From Ruminococcus sp. UBA3665 (GTDB lineage Bacteria > Bacillota > Clostridia > Oscillospirales > Ruminococcaceae): DNA of 64,000 nt. The stretch covers positions 17,856-81,855 of the forward strand of contig DFJS01000067.1 in NCBI GenBank assembly GCA_002373165.1, given 5' to 3'. This document shows, in pieces, positions 49,540-57,520 of the stretch (its first letter is position 1; every line of letters begins with the position of its first letter). Under the pieces are notes generated by a model. That model saw only the letters and a list, made by a program, of their open reading frames with translations, was not told the DNA's origin and did not search any database. A program made the position numbers and the translations under genes.

Positions 49540-50895
49540 ATGAGCACTGCAAACATCAAACATGATGTGAATAATAAATTCTGGGATGAGAAACTCGAAA
49601 CCATGCCCCATGCCGAACTGGAAGAACTCCAGCTGGAACGCCTGAAGGAAATGATCAAGTTCGCTTACGAGAATGCGCCTTATTATAAACGCTCGTTCGA
49701 CGAAGCCGGAGTTAAGCCGGAAGATATCAAAACTCTGGACGATCTGGCAAAATTCCCGTTCATCAACAAAGTCACACAGCGCGAAACCCAGGGCAAAGGC
49801 TCGTTCCTCGGCGAACTGTGCGCTGTTCCGGAAGAAGATGTTATTTTTATTTCCACATCATCCGGTTCGACAGGTGTTCCGACTATGAGTCCCTTCACCA
49901 AAGAAGACTTTGACGAATTCCAGAATACTGAAAGTCGCTGGTTCTGGCAGGTTGGCATGAGACCCAATGACAGATATGTTCATGCCCTGAACTTCTCGCT
50001 TTATGTAGGCGGCCCTGATGTCATCGGCGCACAGAATCTCGGCGCACTCTGCATCTGGGGCGGCACGCTTCCCAGCGAAAGATTATTATTTATTCTGAAA
50101 ACTTATCAGCCCACTGTCATCTGGACGAGTCCTTCCTATGCATGGCAGCTTGGCGAAAAGGCTAAAAAAGCCGGTATTGATCCCAAAACAGACCTGAATA
50201 TCAAGAAAATCATCGTTGCCGGAGAGCTGGGCGGTTCTATTCCTGCTACCAGAAAGGCAATTGAAGATCTGTGGGGTGCCGAACTCTATGACTTCTACGG
50301 ACTTTCTGATATTTTCGGAGCCTGCGCCGCTCACTGCGAATATCACGACGGCCTGCACATCTGCGAAGATCAGATTTATGTAGAAACTGTAGATATTCAC
50401 ACAGGTGAAATTCTTCCTCCGGGCGAAACAGGCGAACTGGTTTATACAACGCTCAGAAAGAAAGCACGTCCGCTGATTCGTTTCCGTACGGGCGATATCG
50501 GAAGAATTGACCGCACACCCTGCAAATGCGGCCGCACTCACGGCAGAATTTACATCAACGGCAGAAAAGACGATATGTTTATCGTTTCCGCTGTAAATGT
50601 TTTCCCCAGCGATATCGAAGCAGTCATCCGTGATTTGGACGGCATCACAGGCGAATATTTAATCAGAATTTTCGAGAAAGACCTGACCTGCAAATATGCT
50701 GTCGAAATTGAGAAAAATGCCGATAATTCTGAAACTGATGAAGAAGTTGCAGCAAGAACGTCTGCGGCTCTGAAAGCAAGAATCGGCGTAAAGCCTGCGA
50801 AAGTGGTAGTACATCCGGACGGCGGTCTGGGAACACGTTCGGAGCATAAAGCAAAGCGCATTATCGACGAAAGAACGCTTACTTATAATATCTAA
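49540..50895 (+). CDS. Phenylacetate--CoA ligase family protein, second copy
   Basis: The product (451 aa) has the adenylate-forming motifs STSSGSTGVPTMSPFTKED near residue 108, DFYGLSDIFGACAAHCEY near 250, RFRTGDIGRI near 311 with CKCGRTHG, and GRKDDMFIVSAVNVFPSDIE near 342. It is clearly a paralogue of the enzyme at 37267, but the P-loop and A5 region differ, so its aryl or other acid substrate may differ. Monocistronic, next to sulfur amino acid genes. Confidence 0.88.
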   Translation: MSTANIKHDVNNKFWDEKLETMPHAELEELQLERLKEMIKFAYENAPYYKRSFDEAGVKPEDIKTLDDLAKFPFINKVTQRETQGKGSFLGELCAVPEEDVIFISTSSGSTGVPTMSPFTKEDFDEFQNTESRWFWQVGMRPNDRYVHALNFSLYVGGPDVIGAQNLGALCIWGGTLPSERLLFILKTYQPTVIWTSPSYAWQLGEKAKKAGIDPKTDLNIKKIIVAGELGGSIPATRKAIEDLWGAELYDFYGLSDIFGACAAHCEYHDGLHICEDQIYVETVDIHTGEILPPGETGELVYTTLRKKARPLIRFRTGDIGRIDRTPCKCGRTHGRIYINGRKDDMFIVSAVNVFPSDIEAVIRDLDGITGEYLIRIFEKDLTCKYAVEIEKNADNSETDEEVAARTSAALKARIGVKPAKVVVHPDGGLGTRSEHKAKRIIDERTLTYNI

Positions 50896-50911
50896 ACTTC
50901 ATTTCCATCTA

Positions 50912-50950
50912 AAAACAGCCGTTTCTGCGGGAGCAGAGCGGTTGTTTTTT
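50912..50950 (+). terminator. Terminator after the second PaaK gene
   Basis: AACAGCCG / CGGTTGTT with inner TTCTGC / GCAGAG, GGGA loop, then TTTTTT. Confidence 0.85.
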
Positions 50951-51030
50951 ATCATTCCGGAAACTTTTTGTGAATATTATATCAAAAATATTGATTTTTT
51001 ATATTTTTTTGTTATAATATTATTATAGAT
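50951..51030. repeat. Duplicated upstream region, copy 1
   Basis: About 80 bp nearly identical to 52362-52441, ahead of each LRR-dockerin gene. It contains a TTGATT (50991-50996), 16 nt, TATAAT (51013-51018) promoter and an imperfect TATCAAAAAT / ATTTTTTATA inverted repeat. Confidence 0.8.
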
Positions 51031-51050
51031 TCAGAAAAGGAGCTGTTTAT

Positions 51051-52327
51051 ATGAGGATGAAAAAAATATCAGCAGTTGTTTCGGCTTTGTGTATGACATG
51101 CGCAGCTGTGCCGGTTCTGCCAGGAACAGTTCAGGAAAGTGTTTCTGTTTCTGCCGAAGAAGAATATACAGAAGGCACTTATGAAAATCTGATTTATGAA
51201 AAACATGATGATTTTATTATAATTCTCGGCTGTGATGAATCGGCAGAGGGTGAACTTGTTATCCCATCAGAAATTGATACTCTGCCTGTGACGAGTATCG
51301 GCTCTGAAGCATTTAGCGGCCGTTCCGGTTTGATTAGCATCACAATTCCGGACAGTGTAACAAGTATCGGAAATTTTGCATTTGCCGGCTGTACCAGTCT
51401 GACCGGCATTACACTTCCGGATGGTTTGACAAGTATCGGGAATTGGGTATTCTGGGTATGCGGCAGTCTGACCGGAATCACAATTCCGGACAGCGTGCAT
51501 TTCATGGCTGTGCCAGTCTGACCAGTATCACGATTCCGGATGGCGTGCAAAATATCCGAACAGGAGCATTATCTGATTGCACCAGTCTGACCAGTATTAC
51601 AATTCCGGATAGCGTAACGAGTATTGAATCTTATGCATTTGAAAACTGTACAAGCCTGACGGATATTACAATTCCGGATAGTGTAACAAGTATCGAAGAG
51701 TATTCATTTAATAACTGTACTGGCCTGACGGGCATCACAATTCCAGAAAGTGTGACAAATATTGGAGAGAGTGCATTTTCTGGCTGTATCAGTTTGAAAA
51801 GTATTGCAATTCCGGGAAATGTGACAGATATCAAATCTTATACATTTAAGGATTGTTCCAGCCTGCCCTCTATTATCATTCCAGAAAATGTAACTGATAT
51901 TGGAGAGCTGTCATTTTTCAACTGCTCTGACTTGACAGATATTACAATTGAAAATCCTGACTGTGAAATTTATGACTCTGGTAATACAATTTGTAATGGG
52001 CTGGATGAACAGGGGGAAATTTATTTTAACGGCACAATCTACGGTTATGAAAATTCTACAGCGCAGGCCTATGCTGAAAAATACGGCTACAAATTTGAAA
52101 TAATCAGCCCCGCAGCAGAAGAAATCAAACCCGGCGATGCCGACGGCGACGGCAAAGTCAATATTCTGGATGTCATCAGCGTGAACAAAGCCGTCCTCGG
52201 AAAAGAATCGCTTACTGATGCCCAGCTCAAGGCAATTGATTTCAATCAGAACGGCAAGCCGGATTCCGAAGAATCGCTTACTATTATGAAATTCATCGTC
52301 GGACTTATCCCAAGCCTGACCGCATAA
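51051..52327 (+). pseudogene. BspA-like LRR protein with C-terminal dockerin, broken by a frameshift
   Basis: Frame one reads from the ATG at 51051 (SD AAAAGGAG) through signal peptide, a ~40-residue spacer and LRR_5 units of 23 residues (TSIGxxAFxGCxSLTxITIPDSV) and ends at 51521. Frame two continues the same repeats from about 51500 to 52327 and ends in a dockerin (GDADGDGKVNILDVISVNKAV; DFNQNGKPDSEESLTIM). The switch is within one repeat: after GACAGCGT the next motif GCATTTCATGGC comes 19 nt too early compared with neighbouring units, a deletion shifting the frame. In the intact state it would be a ~430-aa secreted adhesin or scaffold-bound protein. Confidence 0.85.
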
Positions 52328-52333
52328 CTTTTC

Positions 52334-52361
52334 CGGCCGTCCCCAGGGCGGCCGATTTTTT
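52334..52361 (+). terminator. Terminator of the first LRR-dockerin gene
   Basis: CGGCCG...CGGCCG stem (52334-52339, 52349-52354) then TTTTTT. The surrounding ~70 bp are identical to 53371-53440. Confidence 0.8.
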
Positions 52362-52441
52362 ATCATTCCGGAAACTTTTTGTGAATATTATATGAAAAAT
52401 ATTGATTTTTCATATTTTTTTGTTATAATAATATCATAGAT
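52362..52441. repeat. Duplicated upstream region, copy 2
   Basis: Near-identical to 50951-51030. Here the inverted repeat is perfect: TATGAAAAAT (52391-52400) and ATTTTTCATA (52405-52414) over the -35 region, followed by TATAAT about 20 nt on. Confidence 0.8.
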
Positions 52442-52461
52442 TTAAAATAGGAGATGTTTTT

Positions 52462-53406
52462 ATGAATATGAAAAAAATGTTTGCTGCCGCTTTCGCTTTG
52501 TGTATGATGTGTGCGGTTATGCCGTTCTCTGAAAAATATGTTCCGGAAACTGTCATTTCTGCAAGTGCGGAAGATGGTACTTATGAAAATCTAGCCTATA
52601 CAAAATCCGGCGATGCTGTTACAATTTCTGCCTGTTCAGAAAAGCCGAAAGGAGAGCTGGTCATTCCGGCTGCAATCGAAGGTCTGCCTGTCACAAACAT
52701 CGGGGAATGGGTATTTAAAGACTGTTCCGGACTGACTTCTGTCGTCATTCCGGATAGTGTAACCACTCTGGGAGAAGGAGCATTTTCCGGATGTTCTGGC
52801 CTGACTTCCGTTGTTCTTCCGGACAGTATCACCAATATCGGAGATGGTGCATTTTTTGGATGTTCCGGCTTGATTTCTGTTACACTTCCGAATCATATCA
52901 CCAGTATCAGAGGCGGTACATTTTCTGACTGTACCAGTCTTACCTCCGTAACAATTCCGGAGAGTGTCGCCAGCATCCAGGGGTGGGCATTTTCCAACTG
53001 TTCCAGCCTGACAGATATCACGATTAAAAATCCTGAATGTAATATTTATGATCATAACAGCACTATTTGCAATGGACAGGACGAACGTTGGAATTATTAT
53101 TTTAACGGCACAATTACCGGTTATGAAAACTCCACAGCACAAAATTATGCTGAAAAATATGGTTATCAATTTGAATCCCTTGGCCCTGCGCCGGAACCGG
53201 AACTGGATCCCGGCGATGTCAACGGCGACGGCAAGGTGAGTATTCTGGATGTTATCAGCGTAAACAGAGCTGTTCTCGGAAAAGACACTTTTACAAAGAT
53301 GCAGGTCAAAGCCGTGGATTTCAATCAAAACGGCAGACCGGATTCTGAAGAATCTCTTACTATGGTGAAATTCATCGTCGGACTTATCCCAAGCCTGACC
53401 GCATAA
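52462..53406 (+). CDS. BspA-like LRR protein with C-terminal dockerin (intact)
   Basis: The product (314 aa) has a signal peptide (to about residue 36, ISASA), five or so LRR_5 units (WVFKDCSGLTSVVIPDSV, AFSGCSGLTSVVLPDSI, AFFGCSGLISVTLPNHI and so on), a spacer with NGTITGYENSTAQNYAEKYGY that is typical of BspA-like ends, and a dockerin (DPGDVNGDGKVSILDVISVN; DFNQNGRPDSEESLTMV) for calcium-dependent binding to a cohesin. It is a tandem paralogue of the broken gene upstream and shares its promoter and terminator sequences. Surface adhesion or complex assembly is likely. Confidence 0.88.
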   Translation: MNMKKMFAAAFALCMMCAVMPFSEKYVPETVISASAEDGTYENLAYTKSGDAVTISACSEKPKGELVIPAAIEGLPVTNIGEWVFKDCSGLTSVVIPDSVTTLGEGAFSGCSGLTSVVLPDSITNIGDGAFFGCSGLISVTLPNHITSIRGGTFSDCTSLTSVTIPESVASIQGWAFSNCSSLTDITIKNPECNIYDHNSTICNGQDERWNYYFNGTITGYENSTAQNYAEKYGYQFESLGPAPEPELDPGDVNGDGKVSILDVISVNRAVLGKDTFTKMQVKAVDFNQNGRPDSEESLTMVKFIVGLIPSLTA

Positions 53407-53412
53407 CTTTTC

Positions 53413-53441
53413 CGGCCGTCCCCAGGGCGGCCGATTTTTTT
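53413..53441 (+). terminator. Terminator of the second LRR-dockerin gene
   Basis: CGGCCG (53413-53418) / CGGCCG (53428-53433) then TTTTTTTG. Confidence 0.8.
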
Positions 53442-53469
53442 GTTTTCGGCAGGGTTTTTTCAAATTTCC

Positions 53470-53499
53470 TTGACATTTATCATTCCTGTGTGGTATACT
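53470..53499 (+). promoter_or_regulatory. Promoter of ispD-ispF
   Basis: TTGACA (53470-53475), 18 nt, TATACT (53494-53499). Confidence 0.75.
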
Positions 53500-53552
53500 T
53501 ATTTATATGAGGCAGTGCCCATAAAATGATATCATAAAGCAGGTGATTTTTA

Positions 53553-54242
53553 ATGCCGGAGTCAATCCAGCCCGATACTTCTGCAATTCTGGTCTGTGCC
53601 GGAAACGCTTCCCGAATGGGCGGGGTAAATAAAATTCTCATGCCCCTGAAAGAATCCACAGTCATCGGCACATGCATGACAGCGTTCCAGAACAGTCCGG
53701 ATATTGCAGAAATGATTATTGTCACAAAACCGGAAAATTTTCAGCCGATACGGCAAATTGCAGAAACACTGCATATTTCCAAGCTTTCCCATTTCACAGA
53801 AGGCGGCTGCACCCGTCAGGAAAGCGTGATGCAGGGGCTGAAACTGGTCTCGAAAAATTCAGAATATATTGCTGTACATGACGGCGCAAGGCCGCTGGTA
53901 AAACCGGAACATATTGCAAAAGTCATCCGGGATGCCAGAGTATTCGGCGGTGCGACACTGGGCGTGCCCGTCAAGGATACAATCAAGACTGTAGATGACG
54001 GACTGATTACTGATACGCCGCCCAGGTCATCCCTGTGGATGACCCAGACTCCGCAGGTATTCCGGAAACGGCTCTATTTTGAAGCTGTGGATTTTGCTCT
54101 GGAGCATCAGCTGGATTTTACCGACGACTGTCAGCTTGTCGAAGCCGTAGGGGGAAAAATCTGCATGACACAGGGAGATTACACTAATATTAAGATTACA
54201 ACTCCGGAAGATCAGAAAATTGCAGAGGTGTTATTATCATGA
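53553..54242 (+). CDS. ispD: 2-C-methyl-D-erythritol 4-phosphate cytidylyltransferase
   Basis: The product (229 aa) performs the CTP-dependent third step of the MEP isoprenoid pathway. ILVCAGNASRMGGVNKILMPL near residue 12 is the nucleotide loop, AVHDGARPLVKPE near 109, DTIKTVDD near 145, and FTDDCQLVEAVGGKICMTQGD near 189, followed by NIKITTPEDQ. It overlaps ispF by 4 bp. Confidence 0.93.
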   Translation: MPESIQPDTSAILVCAGNASRMGGVNKILMPLKESTVIGTCMTAFQNSPDIAEMIIVTKPENFQPIRQIAETLHISKLSHFTEGGCTRQESVMQGLKLVSKNSEYIAVHDGARPLVKPEHIAKVIRDARVFGGATLGVPVKDTIKTVDDGLITDTPPRSSLWMTQTPQVFRKRLYFEAVDFALEHQLDFTDDCQLVEAVGGKICMTQGDYTNIKITTPEDQKIAEVLLS

Positions 54243-54727
54243 GTGATTTCAGAATCGGACATGGTTATGATGTTCATAAATTAGCCGAAAACAGAGCTTT
54301 GATTATCGGCGGAGTCACAATTCCGCATACGCTGGGACTGCTGGGGCATTCTGATGCGGATGTGCTGTTACATGCCATAGCAGATGCGCTTCTTGGTGCG
54401 CTTGCGCTGGGCGATATCGGAAAACATTTTCCGGATACAGATCCGGCCTATAAAGGCGCGGACAGTCTGAAATTATTAGCCCGTGTTGTGGAGCTTATCG
54501 AAGCACAGGGCTGGAAGCTGGGGAATCTGGATGCGGTCATCATCGCACAGAAGCCGAAGCTTGCACCTTACATCGAGCAGATGCGCAAAAATATTGCCGA
54601 TGCCTGTCATGCAGATATTTCTCAGGTCAGCGTGAAGGCAACGACAGAAGAACGGCTCGGTTTCACTGGCCGGGAAGAGGGCATATCGGCACATTGTGTC
54701 GCTTTACTGGAAAGAAAAGCATCATGA
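54239..54727 (+). CDS. ispF: 2-C-methyl-D-erythritol 2,4-cyclodiphosphate synthase
   Basis: The product (162 aa) cyclises CDP-ME-2-phosphate in the fifth MEP step. RIGHGYDVHKLAENRALIIGG at the start contains the zinc ligands DxH; GHSDADVLLHAIADALLGAL near 35 gives the third; FPDTDPAYKGADS and KATTEERLGFTGREEGI are family motifs. IspE is not present here. Confidence 0.95.
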   Translation: MSDFRIGHGYDVHKLAENRALIIGGVTIPHTLGLLGHSDADVLLHAIADALLGALALGDIGKHFPDTDPAYKGADSLKLLARVVELIEAQGWKLGNLDAVIIAQKPKLAPYIEQMRKNIADACHADISQVSVKATTEERLGFTGREEGISAHCVALLERKAS

Positions 54728-55122
54728 CGAAATCAGAAGCAAAACAGCTTGCTGAACCTGTTGTAAAAGCAATCGTCAACTGCATGGCGGATGGAACATA
54801 TCAGAATATTCTTGATTATGCTGAATTGACAAAAAACGATTCTGTCGAACTGTTTCAGGAATTTGCCGAGGGCTATCTGAGAATCAATCATCTAAAATAT
54901 TTTGATTCTTATGATGTTCCATGCAGTTTTCATGTACATTACCGGGATGGCAGCGAATATCAACAGTTTCAGGTTTATCTCTGGAAGGATGGGAGCGGTT
55001 TTTCTGTGGATTATGATCTGACAACGGACGGCCGACCTAATGACTTGACACTCCAGATGAATTTCTGGTTTGAAAAATCCGGAATGCTCCGTGCTGTGAT
55101 AACGGATATTCATGTGCTGTGA
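54724..55122 (+). CDS. Hypothetical protein, 132 aa, coupled to ispF
   Basis: Start ATG 54724 overlaps the ispF stop (ATGA). The sequence (FQVYLWKDGSGFSVDYDLTTDG near 81) looks like a cystatin/SnoaL-type alpha+beta fold (DUF7668-like), but I cannot name it with confidence. Soluble, no signal peptide. Confidence 0.6.
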   Translation: MTKSEAKQLAEPVVKAIVNCMADGTYQNILDYAELTKNDSVELFQEFAEGYLRINHLKYFDSYDVPCSFHVHYRDGSEYQQFQVYLWKDGSGFSVDYDLTTDGRPNDLTLQMNFWFEKSGMLRAVITDIHVL

Positions 55123-55188
55123 TTTCTGCCGAAACACTTTCCCGATACAAATCATATACTATAGTATTATCTTGCAAGGGGTGATACT

Positions 55189-55410
55189 ATGATTAATACC
55201 GCCATTCTGCCATCAGAAACGTATGCCCGGAAAGCGCAGCGGCTTCTGACTGCAAACGGCTACACCAGCGAACTCGTCAGATTTACCAGCCCGAAAGAAG
55301 GCTGCCGTTTCGGATTAAGAACAATCGGAAAACCGGAAGAAATACAGACTCTTCTCCGGAATGCCGGGATTCCTGTCACCTATTTGGGAAATGAGCGTGA
55401 CGGCACATGA
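55189..55410 (+). CDS. DUF3343-like small protein (putative sulfur/selenium carrier partner)
   Basis: The product (73 aa) matches the DUF3343 pattern: a short beta-alpha fold with SETYARKAQRLLTANGYTSEL, then KEGCRFGLRTIGKPEEIQTLLRNAGIP. The GCxxGL-type Cys near residue 45 is the conserved position. It overlaps by 4 bp the cysteine desulfurase gene, the common genomic pairing, so it probably accepts or delivers persulfide sulfur. A 12-bp palindrome ATACTATAGTAT lies at 55156-55167 upstream. Confidence 0.75.
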   Translation: MINTAILPSETYARKAQRLLTANGYTSELVRFTSPKEGCRFGLRTIGKPEEIQTLLRNAGIPVTYLGNERDGT

Positions 55411-56540
55411 CAGTGAATTTTGATAATGCTGCTACCACATTTCCCAAGCCGCCGGAAGTCCGGCTTGCTGTAGAAAAAGCTCTGGTGAAATACGGCAGTT
55501 CCGGCCGGGGCAGTCATCCGATTGCTGCCAGAGGGTCAGAATTGATTTACTCTGCCAGAGAACAGATTGCCGGATTTTTCGGCGCACAGCCCGAATATGT
55601 TGTTTTTACGGCCAACTGCACCCATGCGCTGAATTTCGCCATTCAGGGCATTATGAAACAGGGCGGCCATGTAATTATCAGCAATCTGGAGCATAATTCC
55701 GTTGCACGGCCTGTCTATGCACTGGCAAAAGCCGGAAAAATCCGCTACAGCATAGCGGGCGTATCGGCTTCGGATTCTGAAACGCTGGAACATTTTGCCG
55801 GACTCATCCGGCCGGATACCAAAGCGATTATCTGCACAATGGCAAGCAATGTCACAGGACAGATTCTGCCATACAGGGAGATCGGCGCACTGTGTCAGGA
55901 AAAGAACATCTGTTTTATTGCGGACGGCGCACAGGCCTGCGGCGTTCTGCCGATTGACATCCGGAACGATCAGATTAATATTCTTTGTACTGCCGGGCAC
56001 AAGGGACTGTACGGCATTACCGGAACAGGCTTATTGATTTCGGACGGAAAATTCAGCATTCCCCCGCTGATGCAGGGCGGCTCCGGAAGTCTTTCTGCAT
56101 TGCCGGAAATGCCGGATTTTCTGCCCGATGCGCTGGAAGCCGGGACTCTGAATGTAATCGGAGCGGCATCCCTGAAAGCCGGAGTCGGCTTTGTGCAAAA
56201 AAAGGGAACAGAGAATATTTTCCGGACAGAAACAGCACTCTGCGAGCAGCTGTGCCGGAGATTTTCCGCTATGCCGGATGTGACAGTCTATCGTCATCCG
56301 GATGCGGCTTATGTTCCGATTGTTTCGTTTAATCTGAAACAGAAATCTGCCGATGAAACTGCCGCCGCACTTGCCAGACAGGGCTTTTGTCTCCGTGCCG
56401 GGCTGCACTGTGCACCGCTGGCGCATTATGCACTGCACACGATAGAATCTCACGAGGGCACAGTCCGTTTTGCGCCGTCTGTGTTCTCAGATATGGCAAA
56501 CACAAACCGCCTTGCGGATGCAGTTGCCGCAATGCAGTAA
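55407..56540 (+). CDS. Cysteine desulfurase family protein (class V aminotransferase)
   Basis: The product (377 aa) belongs to the EF2568-type desulfurase group. VNFDNAATTFPKPPEV at the start; ADGAQACGVLPID near 172; TAGHKGLYGITGTGLLI near 197 with the PLP lysine; and RAGLHCAPLAHYALHT near 331, whose Cys is the expected persulfide carrier. It would mobilise sulfur from cysteine, perhaps for the DUF3343 partner rather than for the housekeeping IscU/SufU system, since no scaffold gene is adjacent. Confidence 0.88.
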   Translation: MTVNFDNAATTFPKPPEVRLAVEKALVKYGSSGRGSHPIAARGSELIYSAREQIAGFFGAQPEYVVFTANCTHALNFAIQGIMKQGGHVIISNLEHNSVARPVYALAKAGKIRYSIAGVSASDSETLEHFAGLIRPDTKAIICTMASNVTGQILPYREIGALCQEKNICFIADGAQACGVLPIDIRNDQINILCTAGHKGLYGITGTGLLISDGKFSIPPLMQGGSGSLSALPEMPDFLPDALEAGTLNVIGAASLKAGVGFVQKKGTENIFRTETALCEQLCRRFSAMPDVTVYRHPDAAYVPIVSFNLKQKSADETAAALARQGFCLRAGLHCAPLAHYALHTIESHEGTVRFAPSVFSDMANTNRLADAVAAMQ

Positions 56541-56547
56541 GCCAAAG

Positions 56548-56578
56548 CCGGAGAGTTTCTCCGCTCTCCGGTATTTTT
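56548..56578 (+). terminator. Terminator after the cysteine desulfurase
   Basis: CCGGAGAG / CTCTCCGG (8 bp, 8-nt loop) followed by TATTTTT. Confidence 0.8.
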
Positions 56579-56617
56579 AAATTTTATATTTTAATCAGAA
56601 AGGAAGTGACTCCCCTT

Positions 56618-57520
56618 ATGACAGGGCTGACAGAAATTCTGGAATCGATCTACAGTGTAGTCAAAACCATGAAGCCTGTAGATTTTGTCGATATTGCATT
56701 ATTATCTTATATTATTTATTTCTTTCTGAATCTGATTAAAGAAACAAGAGCCGGACAGCTTTTTAAGGGTATTGCCTTTCTGCTTCTGGTATATATTATC
56801 GGCAAATTTATAGAATTAAAATCCATCACATATATTTTGACCAGAATTTTCGATATTGGGATTCTGGCAATTCTGATTATGTTTCAGCCGGAAGTCCGCC
56901 GGGCAATTGAAAAGCTGGGGCATTCCCGGCTGGGGCTGACGGCATTTCTGGCACCTTCCAGCCGGGAAGCCGCAGTGCAGAAATGGGAAAAAGCCATTGA
57001 TGCCATATGCAGTGCCTGTGCAGAGTTCAGTCATGACTGCACAGGTGCCATTATTGCCATTGAAAGACAGACAAGACTTGGCGAACATATCGAAGGCGGC
57101 GTAGAAATCAATGCCGAACCCAGCAAGGAACTGCTCGGCGCGATTTTTTTCCATAATGCGCCTCTGCATGACGGCGCAGTCATCATGCGTGACGGCATTG
57201 TGCTGGCCGCAGAATGTTTCTTTCCTATGCCCCAGAAAGAAGCGTTTATTAATAAAAAATTAGGTTCCCGTCACAGAGCTGCCATTGGCATGAGTGAAAA
57301 TTCTGATGCAATTGTGATTGTCGTCTCGGAAGAAACGGGTCAGATTTCTGTTGCAGAAAACGGCTCACTTCAGAGGGATTTCAGTCAGGAAACACTCAAA
57401 CAGCTTCTGACGGACATGCTGATTCCCAAACAGCAGGAACAGAAAAAATTTTTCCCGCTGTTCCGTCAGCCGCAAGAAAGGAATGAAACGGATGAAACAA
57501 AAGATAAACAAGATTCATGA
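56618..57520 (+). CDS. cdaA: Diadenylate cyclase CdaA
   Basis: The product (300 aa) makes c-di-AMP from two ATP. Three N-terminal helices (about residues 25-90) are followed by the DisA_N catalytic domain with FHNAPLHDGAVIMRDG near 180 (DGA motif) and LGSRHRAAIGMSE near 217 (RHR motif). The ATG at 56618 has AGAAAGGAAG upstream. It overlaps cdaR, which modulates it. The PII-like receptor darA at 14778 could bind the product. Confidence 0.95.
   Translation: MTGLTEILESIYSVVKTMKPVDFVDIALLSYIIYFFLNLIKETRAGQLFKGIAFLLLVYIIGKFIELKSITYILTRIFDIGILAILIMFQPEVRRAIEKLGHSRLGLTAFLAPSSREAAVQKWEKAIDAICSACAEFSHDCTGAIIAIERQTRLGEHIEGGVEINAEPSKELLGAIFFHNAPLHDGAVIMRDGIVLAAECFFPMPQKEAFINKKLGSRHRAAIGMSENSDAIVIVVSEETGQISVAENGSLQRDFSQETLKQLLTDMLIPKQQEQKKFFPLFRQPQERNETDETKDKQDS

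Noticed and set aside
51443..51500. An independent start for the second LRR frame at 51443
   Set aside because: It has no SD or signal peptide and its first residues are out-of-frame LRR sequence; it is the downstream half of the frameshifted gene.
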